Positions 9,627-19,909 of a stretch of 64,000 bases of DNA are shown here, in pieces (positions within the stretch are counted from its first letter, which is position 1; the number at the start of each line of letters is the position of its first letter). The stretch lies in contig CAMVJD010000001.1 of NCBI GenBank assembly GCA_947167715.1, positions 62,001 through 126,000 on the forward strand, in the 5' to 3' direction. A program made the translations under genes and the position numbers. The stretch comes from an uncultured Eubacteriaceae bacterium (GTDB taxonomy: Bacteria; Bacillota; Clostridia; Lachnospirales; CAG-274). A model generated the notes under the pieces. That model saw only the letters and a list, made by a program, of their open reading frames with translations. It was not told the DNA's origin and ran no database searches.

Positions 9627-10739
9627 GTGGAAAAGGGTATTCGGGAAATGCCGTATATTTTAAAAATTGCGGAAATATTTGCGGATAAGGCGGAGATAAT
9701 TTCAAGAATAGCCGAAAGACCCGAGCTGTATGCGGGTGAGGATAAAATAAGCATTAATATTTTGGGCGAAAAGGAGAATGCCGCGGCGCCGCAGCTTTTG
9801 GCGGACGGCAAATACAACAGCCTATCGGAAATATTGAAAATAGTCTCGGTTTTTTCGGAACTTATGGAAAGGAGGCGTAATGCCGAGAATACAAGTGCAA
9901 CCGAAAAAAACAAGATATTTAATATTGAAAACAGTTTTCTTGAAGAAAAAGGCGGTTTTTACAAATTGCACGAGAGTGTTTTTGACGGAAGATATGCCGA
10001 AAATGCTGCGGAGACAAAGTATGCCGAAAACATTTTTAATGATAGCTATGAAAGCATATTAAGGACTGCCGCAGACGAAAAAAATGATTTTTTCCGGAGT
10101 CTTTACGAAAAATACGAAAAGGTCTTTGCAAGCAGCTTTTCTGCAAAAAACGAAAGAAATAATGCTTATTTTGAGTATATCGAAAAAATTTCGGACAAAG
10201 ACAAAGTTTACAATACCGAAGCAGCAGACCGTTATAGGGATACCGAAAGTCTTTATCTTGACAGATCAAGCCGTGAGAGAGAGGTTTACAAAAATATTTT
10301 CGGTGAGGAAAACAATACTGCCGAAAGCCGAAGAGAGCTGATCGACAGATGCTTTGAAAATTTGAGCCGCACCGCACAGAGAGAATTTTTTAATACACAA
10401 AGGGAAAATTTATCAAGCGAGAAAACGGCGGCATACAGCGACACGGAAAAAAATATTTTAAGCGAAAGCACGGGCTTTTATGTGTTTGACAAGGGTACAA
10501 GCAGCTATGAGGCATACAATGAAATGCTTAAAAACAAGGAGATATATGACAGGATAAATAATGTATCGGAGTTTGAAAGCAGCGAAAAAGAAATAAGCGG
10601 CGAAAAAATAGAGGTTATTTTTGAGGCCGGAAGTATTGAGAACAGCTTTAGCTCGGCAGTCGATATGGACGAGATAGTGAACGAATTTGCACAGCGCTTG
10701 CAGGAGGCGATTTGTTCGGCGGCGGAGGGATGCCTGTAA
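9627..10739 (+). CDS. phage tail-associated / shortened tape-measure-like protein
   Basis: GTG start with AAGGAGG RBS; coiled-coil-rich; located after the chaperone; C-term DMDEIVNEFAQRLQEAICSAAEG. Confidence 0.55.
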   Translation: MEKGIREMPYILKIAEIFADKAEIISRIAERPELYAGEDKISINILGEKENAAAPQLLADGKYNSLSEILKIVSVFSELMERRRNAENTSATEKNKIFNIENSFLEEKGGFYKLHESVFDGRYAENAAETKYAENIFNDSYESILRTAADEKNDFFRSLYEKYEKVFASSFSAKNERNNAYFEYIEKISDKDKVYNTEAADRYRDTESLYLDRSSREREVYKNIFGEENNTAESRRELIDRCFENLSRTAQREFFNTQRENLSSEKTAAYSDTEKNILSESTGFYVFDKGTSSYEAYNEMLKNKEIYDRINNVSEFESSEKEISGEKIEVIFEAGSIENSFSSAVDMDEIVNEFAQRLQEAICSAAEGCL

Positions 10740-10971
10740 ATTATAGTAAGCGAATTAAATAATCGGACTTAAGCTCGCTTAAGGCTGATTATTTATGAGC
10801 CACATCATAAGGTGATACTCCGTAGGGAAAAATTTTTGAACACAAAGGGGTCTGTAACCGCCTTTATTTTTTGAAAAAATGGGTCTATTTTTGATTTTTT
10901 GGAATTCTACGAATAATTCCTTATCGAAAAATCTAAAACCGCAAATAGACACCAAAAATTAAGAAATTAGG

Positions 10972-12591
<1,620 letters not shown>

Positions 12592-13429
12592 CTATGCTTA
12601 AAGCGATAACAGGCAAAAGCAAGTTTGATGTAAACCGATTATACAGTATAAATGACGATAAATCAAGACAAATTATATTACAATTCTGTAACTTCTGAAA
12701 TCACAAAATTAAAAAAATAAATATCAAACGGCAAGCGGTAACTTGCTCCATAGCACAAAACAGGATTATATCAATCTCTGTCGAGTTACTCCGCGCGTGA
12801 CTCTCCCGTCCCGCCCAGTCATTTAGAAAGTATCTTATCGTTGCTTGCGTGTCATCGCATTTTTAAATTTACCATTTTTATTTTCCGCAACACACTTGTC
12901 GCTCGTACCTTTGCGGGATATGATAAAGCATATCAACGCTTACAATGCAAAGTATTTGCACAGGTAGTCATAGCGTGCGTATCGGACGGCTCGGCGCAGG
13001 CAACTACGTTATTTGATATTTAGGCTATGTAGTTTTCAAAATTCCTAAAAGGAATTGGTAGAAACCAAATTCCAAGAATATTTTACCATAAAACGCAGGC
13101 TCGGTCAATCAAAAATTAAAAAATTGTGAAAGTTTTTTTGCTTATATCTATTTGGCAGGACACGACAATAAATTTTCTTTTTTTGACGATAATATATTCT
13201 ATTTCCGTTGACTTTTTATCTTTTTGGGAGTAAAATATATTTGTGTTTAAATTCTATCTCTAATTTCATAAGTTTCTTCAAGGCGGACGGTAACGTGTGC
13301 CTTTTTGTTGTGTCTGAAAAAGTTTCGTTCTGTATATCGTAATTTGCTAATCTGATTTTTCGTTTCCGAGAGTTTTATTTTTCGCCTAACTATATTAAAA
13401 TTTGGGGTATTTGTTACTTTGCAAGTATA

Positions 13430-13553
13430 GCAAGTGTATATACACCTTGCTTTCTTGTTAGGGCATCGCCCTAAGACCTAATTGGGGAATTACTCCCCAA
13501 GCCCCTTACAAAAAATTCTGTGAGAGAATTTTTAAAAATCCATTTGGATTTTT
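13430..13553. promoter_or_regulatory. cluster of hairpins upstream of mobC; candidate oriT
   Basis: GCAAGTGTATATACACCTTGC (13430-13450), TTAGGGC-atc-GCCCTAA (13458-13474), TTGGGGA-attac-TCCCCAA (13482-13500), AAAAATTCT-gtgag-AGAATTTTT (13511-13533), AAAAATCC-attt-GGATTTTT (13534-13553), just before mobC. Confidence 0.5.
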
Positions 13554-13600
13554 GACAAAAAATAACATCAGCTACAAAAAAGAAAGGAAAATTATATATT

Positions 13601-13957
13601 ATGCCGAGATACAGAGACAAGTCGTTATATATAAAACTTACAGCGGAAGAAGAACGTGCAATGTTAGATAAAATGAAAATAATGCGAATGACAAATAAGG
13701 GCGAGTTTGTTCGTCTTGCTTTGACAACAACTCAGCCCGTAAATATTGACACAAGTGGTTTTCTTGCACTGTCTTATGAGATAAATCATTTGGGTATAAA
13801 CTTAAACCAAATAGCAAAAAAGGTCAATACCACAAATGCGGTTTATGAGAACGACATCAGAGAATGTAAAGAGATATTTGCGAAAGCGGAAAAGGCTCTT
13901 TTGAGTTTTTATGATTTGATAGATGAAGTTGACAAATTAAGACAAGGGAGCAAATAA
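13601..13957 (+). CDS. MobC-like plasmid mobilization relaxosome protein
   Basis: KLTAEEERAMLDKMKIMRMTNKGEFVRLAL...SYEINHLGINLNQIAKKVN; adjacent to relaxase. Confidence 0.85.
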   Translation: MPRYRDKSLYIKLTAEEERAMLDKMKIMRMTNKGEFVRLALTTTQPVNIDTSGFLALSYEINHLGINLNQIAKKVNTTNAVYENDIRECKEIFAKAEKALLSFYDLIDEVDKLRQGSK

Positions 13958-13960
13958 AAA

Positions 13961-15649
13961 GTGGCTTATGTAAAAATCAATCCTGTTAAGAGCGCGGAGC
14001 ATTTAACAAACGCAATAGACTACATCTCTAAAGAATATAAAACAAACAATCAAATATTGGTCGAGAGTTTTCATTGCAGTTTGCTAATTGCCGAAAGAGA
14101 TTTTGCAGTAATCAGAAACCGTGCTATGAAAAAAGGAAATAATGTAGCGTGGCACTTGAAACAGTCCTTTGCGCCCGAAGATAATGTTACACCCGAACAG
14201 GCATTGGAACTCGGCAAGGAACTGATGAAAAGAATGTATCCCAATCATCAATATATCATTGCTACACATATTGACCGAGGGCATATTCATAATCATATTT
14301 TGATAAATTCCGTAAATTTTGAGGACTTTCACAAGCTGCACAGCAATAAAAATACGCTTGAAGAATTACGCGAGAAATCAAACGATATAAGCCGAGAAAA
14401 TGGTCTGTCTGTTATCGAAAAAGACAGTTTAAATCATAAGCAAAGGCTGAAAGAAAACATTGATAAAGCGATAGAAAAAGCAGCAGACTTTGACGATTTT
14501 ATAGCCTTAATGCAAGAGTCGGGATATAATGTAAAACTTGACGGCAAGCACCTTGCTTTTAAAGATGAAAAAATGCAGCGGTTTATGCGTTCTTCGTCCA
14601 TCTCTATTGACTATAAGCCGTCTATAATCAAGCACAGAATATCGACAGAGAAAGAGAATATAACAGGCTCACGGACGATATATGACGATAAACTTTCATA
14701 CCGTTCTGCGCGGAAGAAAATGAAAGCGGAAATTGACAGCTCAATTAAAAAATGTAACAGCTACGAAGAATTTATTGCTGATATGGAACGTAAAGGCTAC
14801 ACCACAAAAGAGGGCAAGCATCTTGCTTTTTTGGGTGTGGGACAAGAGCGGCATATCCGTTGTGATAGTATCGACAAGGAACATTCCTACCGATACAGTC
14901 GAGACGGCATCCGCTATCAGATAGAGCATAGAGAATTATTTGAAAAAATCAATAATTCAAAGCTGAAAAGGGTGCTTGATAAGAGCAAACTTAAAAGCGG
15001 TCTCTATAACTGGGTATCGGGCGAGAACGCCAATGCTAAAATAGCCGCCGATAATTTTATAAGGGATATTATTATAGAGCAGAACGGCGCGGAGCGCGGC
15101 AGCTCATACAACAATTATGTATATTTTATGCAAAATATTTACGGCGCGATGCAAGATAAAATATCGACACAAGAGGAGCAAATAAAAGCGTTGGAACAAC
15201 GGGCAAAGGAATTATCGCAGGGCGTTAAATCTCTGCAAAATTACGCCGAATTTAAGCCCAAAGTTATGAAATACCACCGCAAGGGTGTTAAAAATTTAGA
15301 GGGCGAAGATAAGGCAGATTATAAGTCCTGTTACGGCAAATATAAATATGCCGAGGAGCTTATAAATAAATACGGTTTTGAACATTCAACAATGCAAGAC
15401 TTGAAAAACGAGCTTGCCGATGTGCAGGCACAGCTACAAAAAATAAATGAACAGATAATCGTTGACCGTTTGAACTTTGAAAACTACGAAATTGCACGTT
15501 TTAACTGCGAGAGCAAAGACGGTTGGGGTTATTCGGTCGATGATACACACACCGTTCCCGATGAAACGGAACAGGAACGCAAATCACAGGAACAGGAGCA
15601 ACAAGAGGACGGAGCAAAGAGAAGATTAAGAGACTTCTTCCGAAGATAA
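13961..15649 (+). CDS. relaxase / mobilization nuclease (VirD2/MobA type)
   Basis: MAYVKINPVKSAEHLTNAIDYISKEYKT, WHLKQSFAPEDNVTPEQALELGKELMKRM, HIDRGHIHNHILINSVNF (3H motif). Confidence 0.93.
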   Translation: MAYVKINPVKSAEHLTNAIDYISKEYKTNNQILVESFHCSLLIAERDFAVIRNRAMKKGNNVAWHLKQSFAPEDNVTPEQALELGKELMKRMYPNHQYIIATHIDRGHIHNHILINSVNFEDFHKLHSNKNTLEELREKSNDISRENGLSVIEKDSLNHKQRLKENIDKAIEKAADFDDFIALMQESGYNVKLDGKHLAFKDEKMQRFMRSSSISIDYKPSIIKHRISTEKENITGSRTIYDDKLSYRSARKKMKAEIDSSIKKCNSYEEFIADMERKGYTTKEGKHLAFLGVGQERHIRCDSIDKEHSYRYSRDGIRYQIEHRELFEKINNSKLKRVLDKSKLKSGLYNWVSGENANAKIAADNFIRDIIIEQNGAERGSSYNNYVYFMQNIYGAMQDKISTQEEQIKALEQRAKELSQGVKSLQNYAEFKPKVMKYHRKGVKNLEGEDKADYKSCYGKYKYAEELINKYGFEHSTMQDLKNELADVQAQLQKINEQIIVDRLNFENYEIARFNCESKDGWGYSVDDTHTVPDETEQERKSQEQEQQEDGAKRRLRDFFRR

Positions 15650-15662
15650 GAAAGGATTTTTT

Positions 15663-16232
15663 ATGAAAACAGGAGATAAAATAAAATATTTTAGAGAATT
15701 GCGTGGATTGAATAAAAAAGAACTCGGTATAAAATTAGGGTATTCTCCCTCAACAGCAACCGTTAGAATATCTCAATATGAATATAACAAAAAAAAGCCC
15801 AAGTTGGAAACCCTCTCCAAAATTGCAGAAGTCTTAAATATAGATATATCCGCTTTGGTTGATATAAATATTTCAACCAACATTGAATTTATGCGTGCCT
15901 TGTTTAAAATGGAAGAAAAATACAACTTAAAGACCGAAAAAGACGGCGCAGACTTTATACTGCGGTTTAGTAATTTGGTAGAAAAAAACAAGCAGCTACA
16001 AAATTATTTTGTAGCGTGGCTTGATAAGCAAGAACAGCTTGATTTAGGAGCTTGCAGTAAAAAAGAATATGAATTATGGTGTGCTAAATTTCCCGATGTG
16101 GCAGAAGTTAAAAAGGCTCAACTTGCAGAAAAAGAAAAAGAGTTAGAAATACAAATTGAGAAAATACAAGAAGAACTCGAACGGCAAACCGCTTTGTTAA
16201 AGGCAGTAAAAAACAAATATAGTGAGGTGTAA
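15663..16232 (+). CDS. XRE-family HTH regulator
   Basis: KIKYFRELRGLNKKELGIKLGYSPSTATVRISQYEYNKKKPKLETLSKIAEVLNIDISAL. Confidence 0.85.
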   Translation: MKTGDKIKYFRELRGLNKKELGIKLGYSPSTATVRISQYEYNKKKPKLETLSKIAEVLNIDISALVDINISTNIEFMRALFKMEEKYNLKTEKDGADFILRFSNLVEKNKQLQNYFVAWLDKQEQLDLGACSKKEYELWCAKFPDVAEVKKAQLAEKEKELEIQIEKIQEELERQTALLKAVKNKYSEV

Positions 16233-16238
16233 ATATGA
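16126..16238 (+). repeat. 113-bp exact direct repeat, copy 1 (3' end of first XRE gene)
   Basis: cagaaaaagaaaaagagttagaaat...gtgaggtgtaaatatga, identical to 16716-16828. Confidence 0.95.
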
Positions 16239-16822
16239 CCGTCGGCGAAAAAATAAGATATTATAGGGAACTTAATGGTTTTTCTAAGCGAGAACTCGGA
16301 TTGCGTGCAGGATTTTCATTTTCAACCGCTTCTGTTCGCATTAGCCAGTACGAAAGTGGTTTGATGATACCTCGCGAAGATATAATGTCAAAGATTGCAG
16401 ATGCCTTAAATGTTGATTTATCCGCATTAGCAAATATAAATATTTCAAACGAAGCTGAATTATTACACGTTTTCTTTGAATTAGAAAACAAATATAATTT
16501 AAAAATCGACAAAGTTGATAAGGAATACACGCTGCGTTTTGAGGATTTAAAGGAATGGCACTTGAGATTACAGATGTATTTTGAAGCTTGGCTTAATAAG
16601 CAAAAACAGCTTGACTGCGGTATGTGTAGCAAAAAAGAATATGATTTATGGCGTGGCAAATTTCCCAATGTTGAGGAAGTGAGTATAAACGAAGAAGAGT
16701 TAAAGGCTAAACTCACAGAAAAAGAAAAAGAGTTAGAAATACAAATTGAGAAAATACAAGAAGAACTCGAACGGCAAACCGCTTTGTTAAAGGCAGTAAA
16801 AAACAAATATAGTGAGGTGTAA
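16235..16822 (+). CDS. XRE-family HTH regulator (paralogue of preceding gene)
   Basis: [60 protein letters not shown]. Confidence 0.85.
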   Translation: MTVGEKIRYYRELNGFSKRELGLRAGFSFSTASVRISQYESGLMIPREDIMSKIADALNVDLSALANINISNEAELLHVFFELENKYNLKIDKVDKEYTLRFEDLKEWHLRLQMYFEAWLNKQKQLDCGMCSKKEYDLWRGKFPNVEEVSINEEELKAKLTEKEKELEIQIEKIQEELERQTALLKAVKNKYSEV

Positions 16823-16828
16823 ATATGA
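16716..16828 (+). repeat. 113-bp exact direct repeat, copy 2 (3' end of second XRE gene)
   Basis: Identical to 16126-16238. Confidence 0.95.
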
Positions 16829-17868
16829 GTAAATATGAGGAAAAAATAAAAAAAGAGGTATTAAAAGATTGGGAAGATTATATAGACTGGCTTTCAAAAA
16901 AATATTGGGGTCGATATGCAGAGTACACTATAAATATGTGTAAGAATTTTGATAGTGACTGTAAAAATTGTGGTAAAAGCATAAGTATATTTAAAAAATG
17001 CCCTGCGTATAAAATGTGTACATCAGATAAATCTCCTTATTTTAATTGCAAAGGTAAAGAAAAAGCGGTTGCGAAGTATTATGGAGAAACACAGTTTAGG
17101 AGTTGCGGCGATGATAGTATTCTTGTTGCTGCGTTCTTTTTTGACGAATTTCGTGCCGAATATGAAAAACAAAAGGAAAACAAACTATTGTTAATAAATA
17201 ATGAAACAACAACGAAAAGCCTTGAAAATGCAAAAGAGCTTTTTTCAAGCGGCAAAATAGATAAAATAGAGGTCGGCACGACAAAGGGCTTGCAGGATAT
17301 ACACAAAGCCTTATTTGACGGCTTATATGATTTTGCGGGCAAAATACGCGAATTAAACATTGCAAAGGGCAATTTCCGCTTTGCGAACAGTCTTTATTTA
17401 AAAGAGGTCTTGGCAGCGGTCGAGAAAATGCCCGAAGATACCTTTGAAAACATCATTGCAAAATACGTTGAAATGAATGTTGCGCATCCGTTTATGGAGG
17501 GCAACGGAAGAAGTACACGCATTTGGCTTGATATGATACTTAAAAAGCGTTTAAACAAGGTTATAAATTGGGCGAATATTGACAAGGAACAGTATTTGCA
17601 GGCAATGGAGCGCAGCCCCATAAACGACCTTGAATTAAGGTTTTTACTGCAACCCAATCTGACCGACAAGGTAAATGATAAAGAGGTTATTTGTAATGGA
17701 ATTAAACAATCATATTATTATGAGGAGTATGAAAAAACGGCAGGCTCGTTTTATTCTGATAGCAATATGAGATACTTAAATAAGGTTATTGACGGTATAG
17801 AGGACGGTACAAGACCGATAGTTGAGCATAATTTGATTGACGATACCACTAACGATAATTATAAATAA
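16825..17868 (+). CDS. Fic/DOC family protein with N-terminal Cys-rich segment
   Basis: Fic motif [12 protein letters not shown] at 17485-17520; [14 protein letters not shown]...[23 protein letters not shown]-terminal. Confidence 0.88.
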   Translation: MSKYEEKIKKEVLKDWEDYIDWLSKKYWGRYAEYTINMCKNFDSDCKNCGKSISIFKKCPAYKMCTSDKSPYFNCKGKEKAVAKYYGETQFRSCGDDSILVAAFFFDEFRAEYEKQKENKLLLINNETTTKSLENAKELFSSGKIDKIEVGTTKGLQDIHKALFDGLYDFAGKIRELNIAKGNFRFANSLYLKEVLAAVEKMPEDTFENIIAKYVEMNVAHPFMEGNGRSTRIWLDMILKKRLNKVINWANIDKEQYLQAMERSPINDLELRFLLQPNLTDKVNDKEVICNGIKQSYYYEEYEKTAGSFYSDSNMRYLNKVIDGIEDGTRPIVEHNLIDDTTNDNYK

Positions 17869-17870
17869 TA

Positions 17871-17899
17871 AAAAGTGTTCTCACAATGATAACACTTTT
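17871..17899. repeat. SHNE palindrome copy 1 (intergenic, convergent genes; possible bidirectional terminator)
   Basis: aaaagtgttctcacaatgataacactttt. Confidence 0.9.
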
Positions 17900-17978
17900 T
17901 ACTGCCGATATAACGGCAGCAACAATTAAGTATTTCTTAATAGTTCAAAAAATACGGGAGGTCGCTCTGACCTCCCTT

Positions 17979-19529
17979 TTAACGTGATTGATTATCCTTT
18001 TTTGGAGCTGATTTATTGTCAAGCTGTTGTGCGGCATCGGCTTTTTTTCGTGCTTCTATCATTTTCGCGGCTCTTTGCGCCCTGTTCATAATAGTGTAGC
18101 CCGAATGTACAGTTTTAGGCTCTGCTGTCTTTTGAACAGCCTGTTCAGCTTGCTTCGGCGGTGTCTGTTGCCCAGGGCGTTGCTCTGGGTATTGTGGGGC
18201 TGCTGCGGAAAAAGTGGTCTCATTGTGAGACACATTTTTCTTTTCGGTCGCAGGCTTCGCCGATGAGCGCGGACTCTTTTCTTTTTGGGCATTGATTTTA
18301 TCCAATGCACTTTTAATGCCGTTTATAGCCTTATTTGCTAATTTTCTTATCGAGGGTAGCTTAATATCTGTCGCGGGCGCAGCCGTAACCGTTCCGTCCG
18401 CAGATATTGTCATTTTGTTTATTTGTGACGATAACGGCACCGTTCCGCTACCACCTACGGAGTCGGCAACCTCTATGCAGTGGCGTTTGGCTTCTATCGC
18501 TTGCAGTTCGTCATTGATAAGACTTTGGGTATCTTCTGCTTTTGAAAAATCGACAGAATTTTTAAGCTCATTCGCTTGCACTTGTAAAATACCTATTGCA
18601 ATATCACATTTTTTTGAACAGTTTAAACTATCCACAAATGCTTTATACTCGCTCATATAGCTATTCAAATTATCTTCCGACATATAAATTTTATCTCGAA
18701 GGTCGGATAAATAAGATATTCTTTCTTTCATCTGTTTATGTACGGATACATCAAAAGAGTGTGTTAAATTATCAAGCTGTTGTTGGTTGAAAAGTACATT
18801 TTCATTTTTAAAACTCGAATAAGAAAGTGTATCTAATAATTCAGATGAAAACATAGCTTTATCAATAGTTATGTTTTTGTTTAAATATTGTAAATGATAA
18901 TTTCTTTCTTCCTTTTCTTTTATCATTATCGCAAGGACAGGGTGTATATCAGTAGCTAAATTTTGAGCTGTACCATTTAACGAGGAAATAGGAATATATA
19001 AATCGGGATTGCTTTGTTCAGTTTTAAAAGCTATCGCACAATTTGCTCTATTTACTATTATATCAAAGGCTTGCTTTCCTTTGTATTTTCCAATGAATTC
19101 AGCTTTTTTTGCGATAGATGTTAATTGAGATAGATTATCCAATTTGTGCTGTGTATAATCAAAAAACATTTTTGTTTGCTGCGCAGTTGCACCCGCAACA
19201 AATGAAATATCATTTAGTAAGCTGGCATCATTTCCAAGTCTTTGGTAGAAATTCAAGGCATTTGTAGATACACTTTTACCTAACACTCTTTTACTATATT
19301 GTAGACTTCGATAATCAAGTCCCGTTAAATGCAAATAATGCTCCTCTGAAAATATAGCTTTTTTTGCACTAACAGTTTGTTCTTGTGTACTTAAATATAG
19401 ATATAATATGTGTTTACCACACAGATTATTGTCATATACCTTCTTTTGCGCCAAAACCCTATCGTATGCCGATTTTATATCGGGATAATTTATAACGCTC
19501 TTTAAATTAGTATTTTTCTTTTTAGGCAT
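17979..19529 (-). CDS. PBECR4-domain-like mobile element protein
   Basis: MPKKKNTNLKS start after AAAGGATAAC; LYLSTQ...EEHYLHLTGLDY...NFYQRLGNDASL; contains in-frame palindrome (KKNVSHNETTF). Confidence 0.6.
   Translation of the reverse strand: MPKKKNTNLKSVINYPDIKSAYDRVLAQKKVYDNNLCGKHILYLYLSTQEQTVSAKKAIFSEEHYLHLTGLDYRSLQYSKRVLGKSVSTNALNFYQRLGNDASLLNDISFVAGATAQQTKMFFDYTQHKLDNLSQLTSIAKKAEFIGKYKGKQAFDIIVNRANCAIAFKTEQSNPDLYIPISSLNGTAQNLATDIHPVLAIMIKEKEERNYHLQYLNKNITIDKAMFSSELLDTLSYSSFKNENVLFNQQQLDNLTHSFDVSVHKQMKERISYLSDLRDKIYMSEDNLNSYMSEYKAFVDSLNCSKKCDIAIGILQVQANELKNSVDFSKAEDTQSLINDELQAIEAKRHCIEVADSVGGSGTVPLSSQINKMTISADGTVTAAPATDIKLPSIRKLANKAINGIKSALDKINAQKEKSPRSSAKPATEKKNVSHNETTFSAAAPQYPEQRPGQQTPPKQAEQAVQKTAEPKTVHSGYTIMNRAQRAAKMIEARKKADAAQQLDNKSAPKKDNQSR
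18210..18238. repeat. SHNE palindrome copy 2 (in CDS, encodes NVSHNETTF)
   Basis: aaaagtggtctcattgtgagacacatttt. Confidence 0.9.
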
Positions 19530-19549
19530 AATTGTTATCCTTTCAAAAC

Positions 19550-19740
19550 GGAAAAAGCCGTCAGTACAAACTGACGGCTCTGTTTCCTTTAAATGCTGAT
19601 TTTTATAGTCGCTCTGGACGACCAACTTTTAATAGTTGCCTTACGGCGCGAACCTCAGAGTTTCGGATACGACAGTCTCCAAACAGAAGATGCCCCCTAA
19701 AGTGTCAGCCCACTAATAAGAGCAGCGGACCACTCTTATC
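19550..19740 (-). ncRNA. candidate structured ncRNA or attenuated leader, ~190 nt
   Basis: Promoter at 19747-19775; hairpins TGATAAGAG-tggtccgctg-CTCTTATTA, GCC-GTAA-GGC, GTCG-tccagag-CGAC; terminal hairpin AGCCGTCAGT-ttgt-ACTGACGGCT followed by TTTTT. Confidence 0.55.
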
Positions 19741-19746
19741 ACTTAT

Positions 19747-19775
19747 AGTATATCCGATTATTGCGGTTTTGTCAA
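19747..19775 (-). promoter_or_regulatory. sigma70-type promoter
   Basis: TTGACA - 17 nt - TATACT on the minus strand. Confidence 0.8.
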
Positions 19776-19909
19776 CAACTTTTTATTACATTTTTATTTC
19801 AAAAAATATGTAAATAAGTAATAAAAAACAACTCCGAACAGCATTTACATACTGCTCGGAGCATAATGATTTTGCGCGGTTATGCAAGTCTCACAAAACC
19901 ACTTGCATT

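Noticed and set aside
10740-10970. Exact left attachment site of the ICE
   Set aside because: Several A/T-rich inverted repeats are present, but with the right end outside the window no direct repeat or core can be verified.
12600-13400. Possible ncRNA or small genes between recombinase and mobC
   Set aside because: Only scattered short hairpins and no convincing ORF or promoter-terminator pair.
19530-19625. N-terminal extension MVVQSDYKNQHLKETEPSVCTDGFFRFERITI of the PBECR4-like ORF
   Set aside because: Overlaps the structured RNA candidate and its terminator; MPKKK start at 19529 has an RBS.
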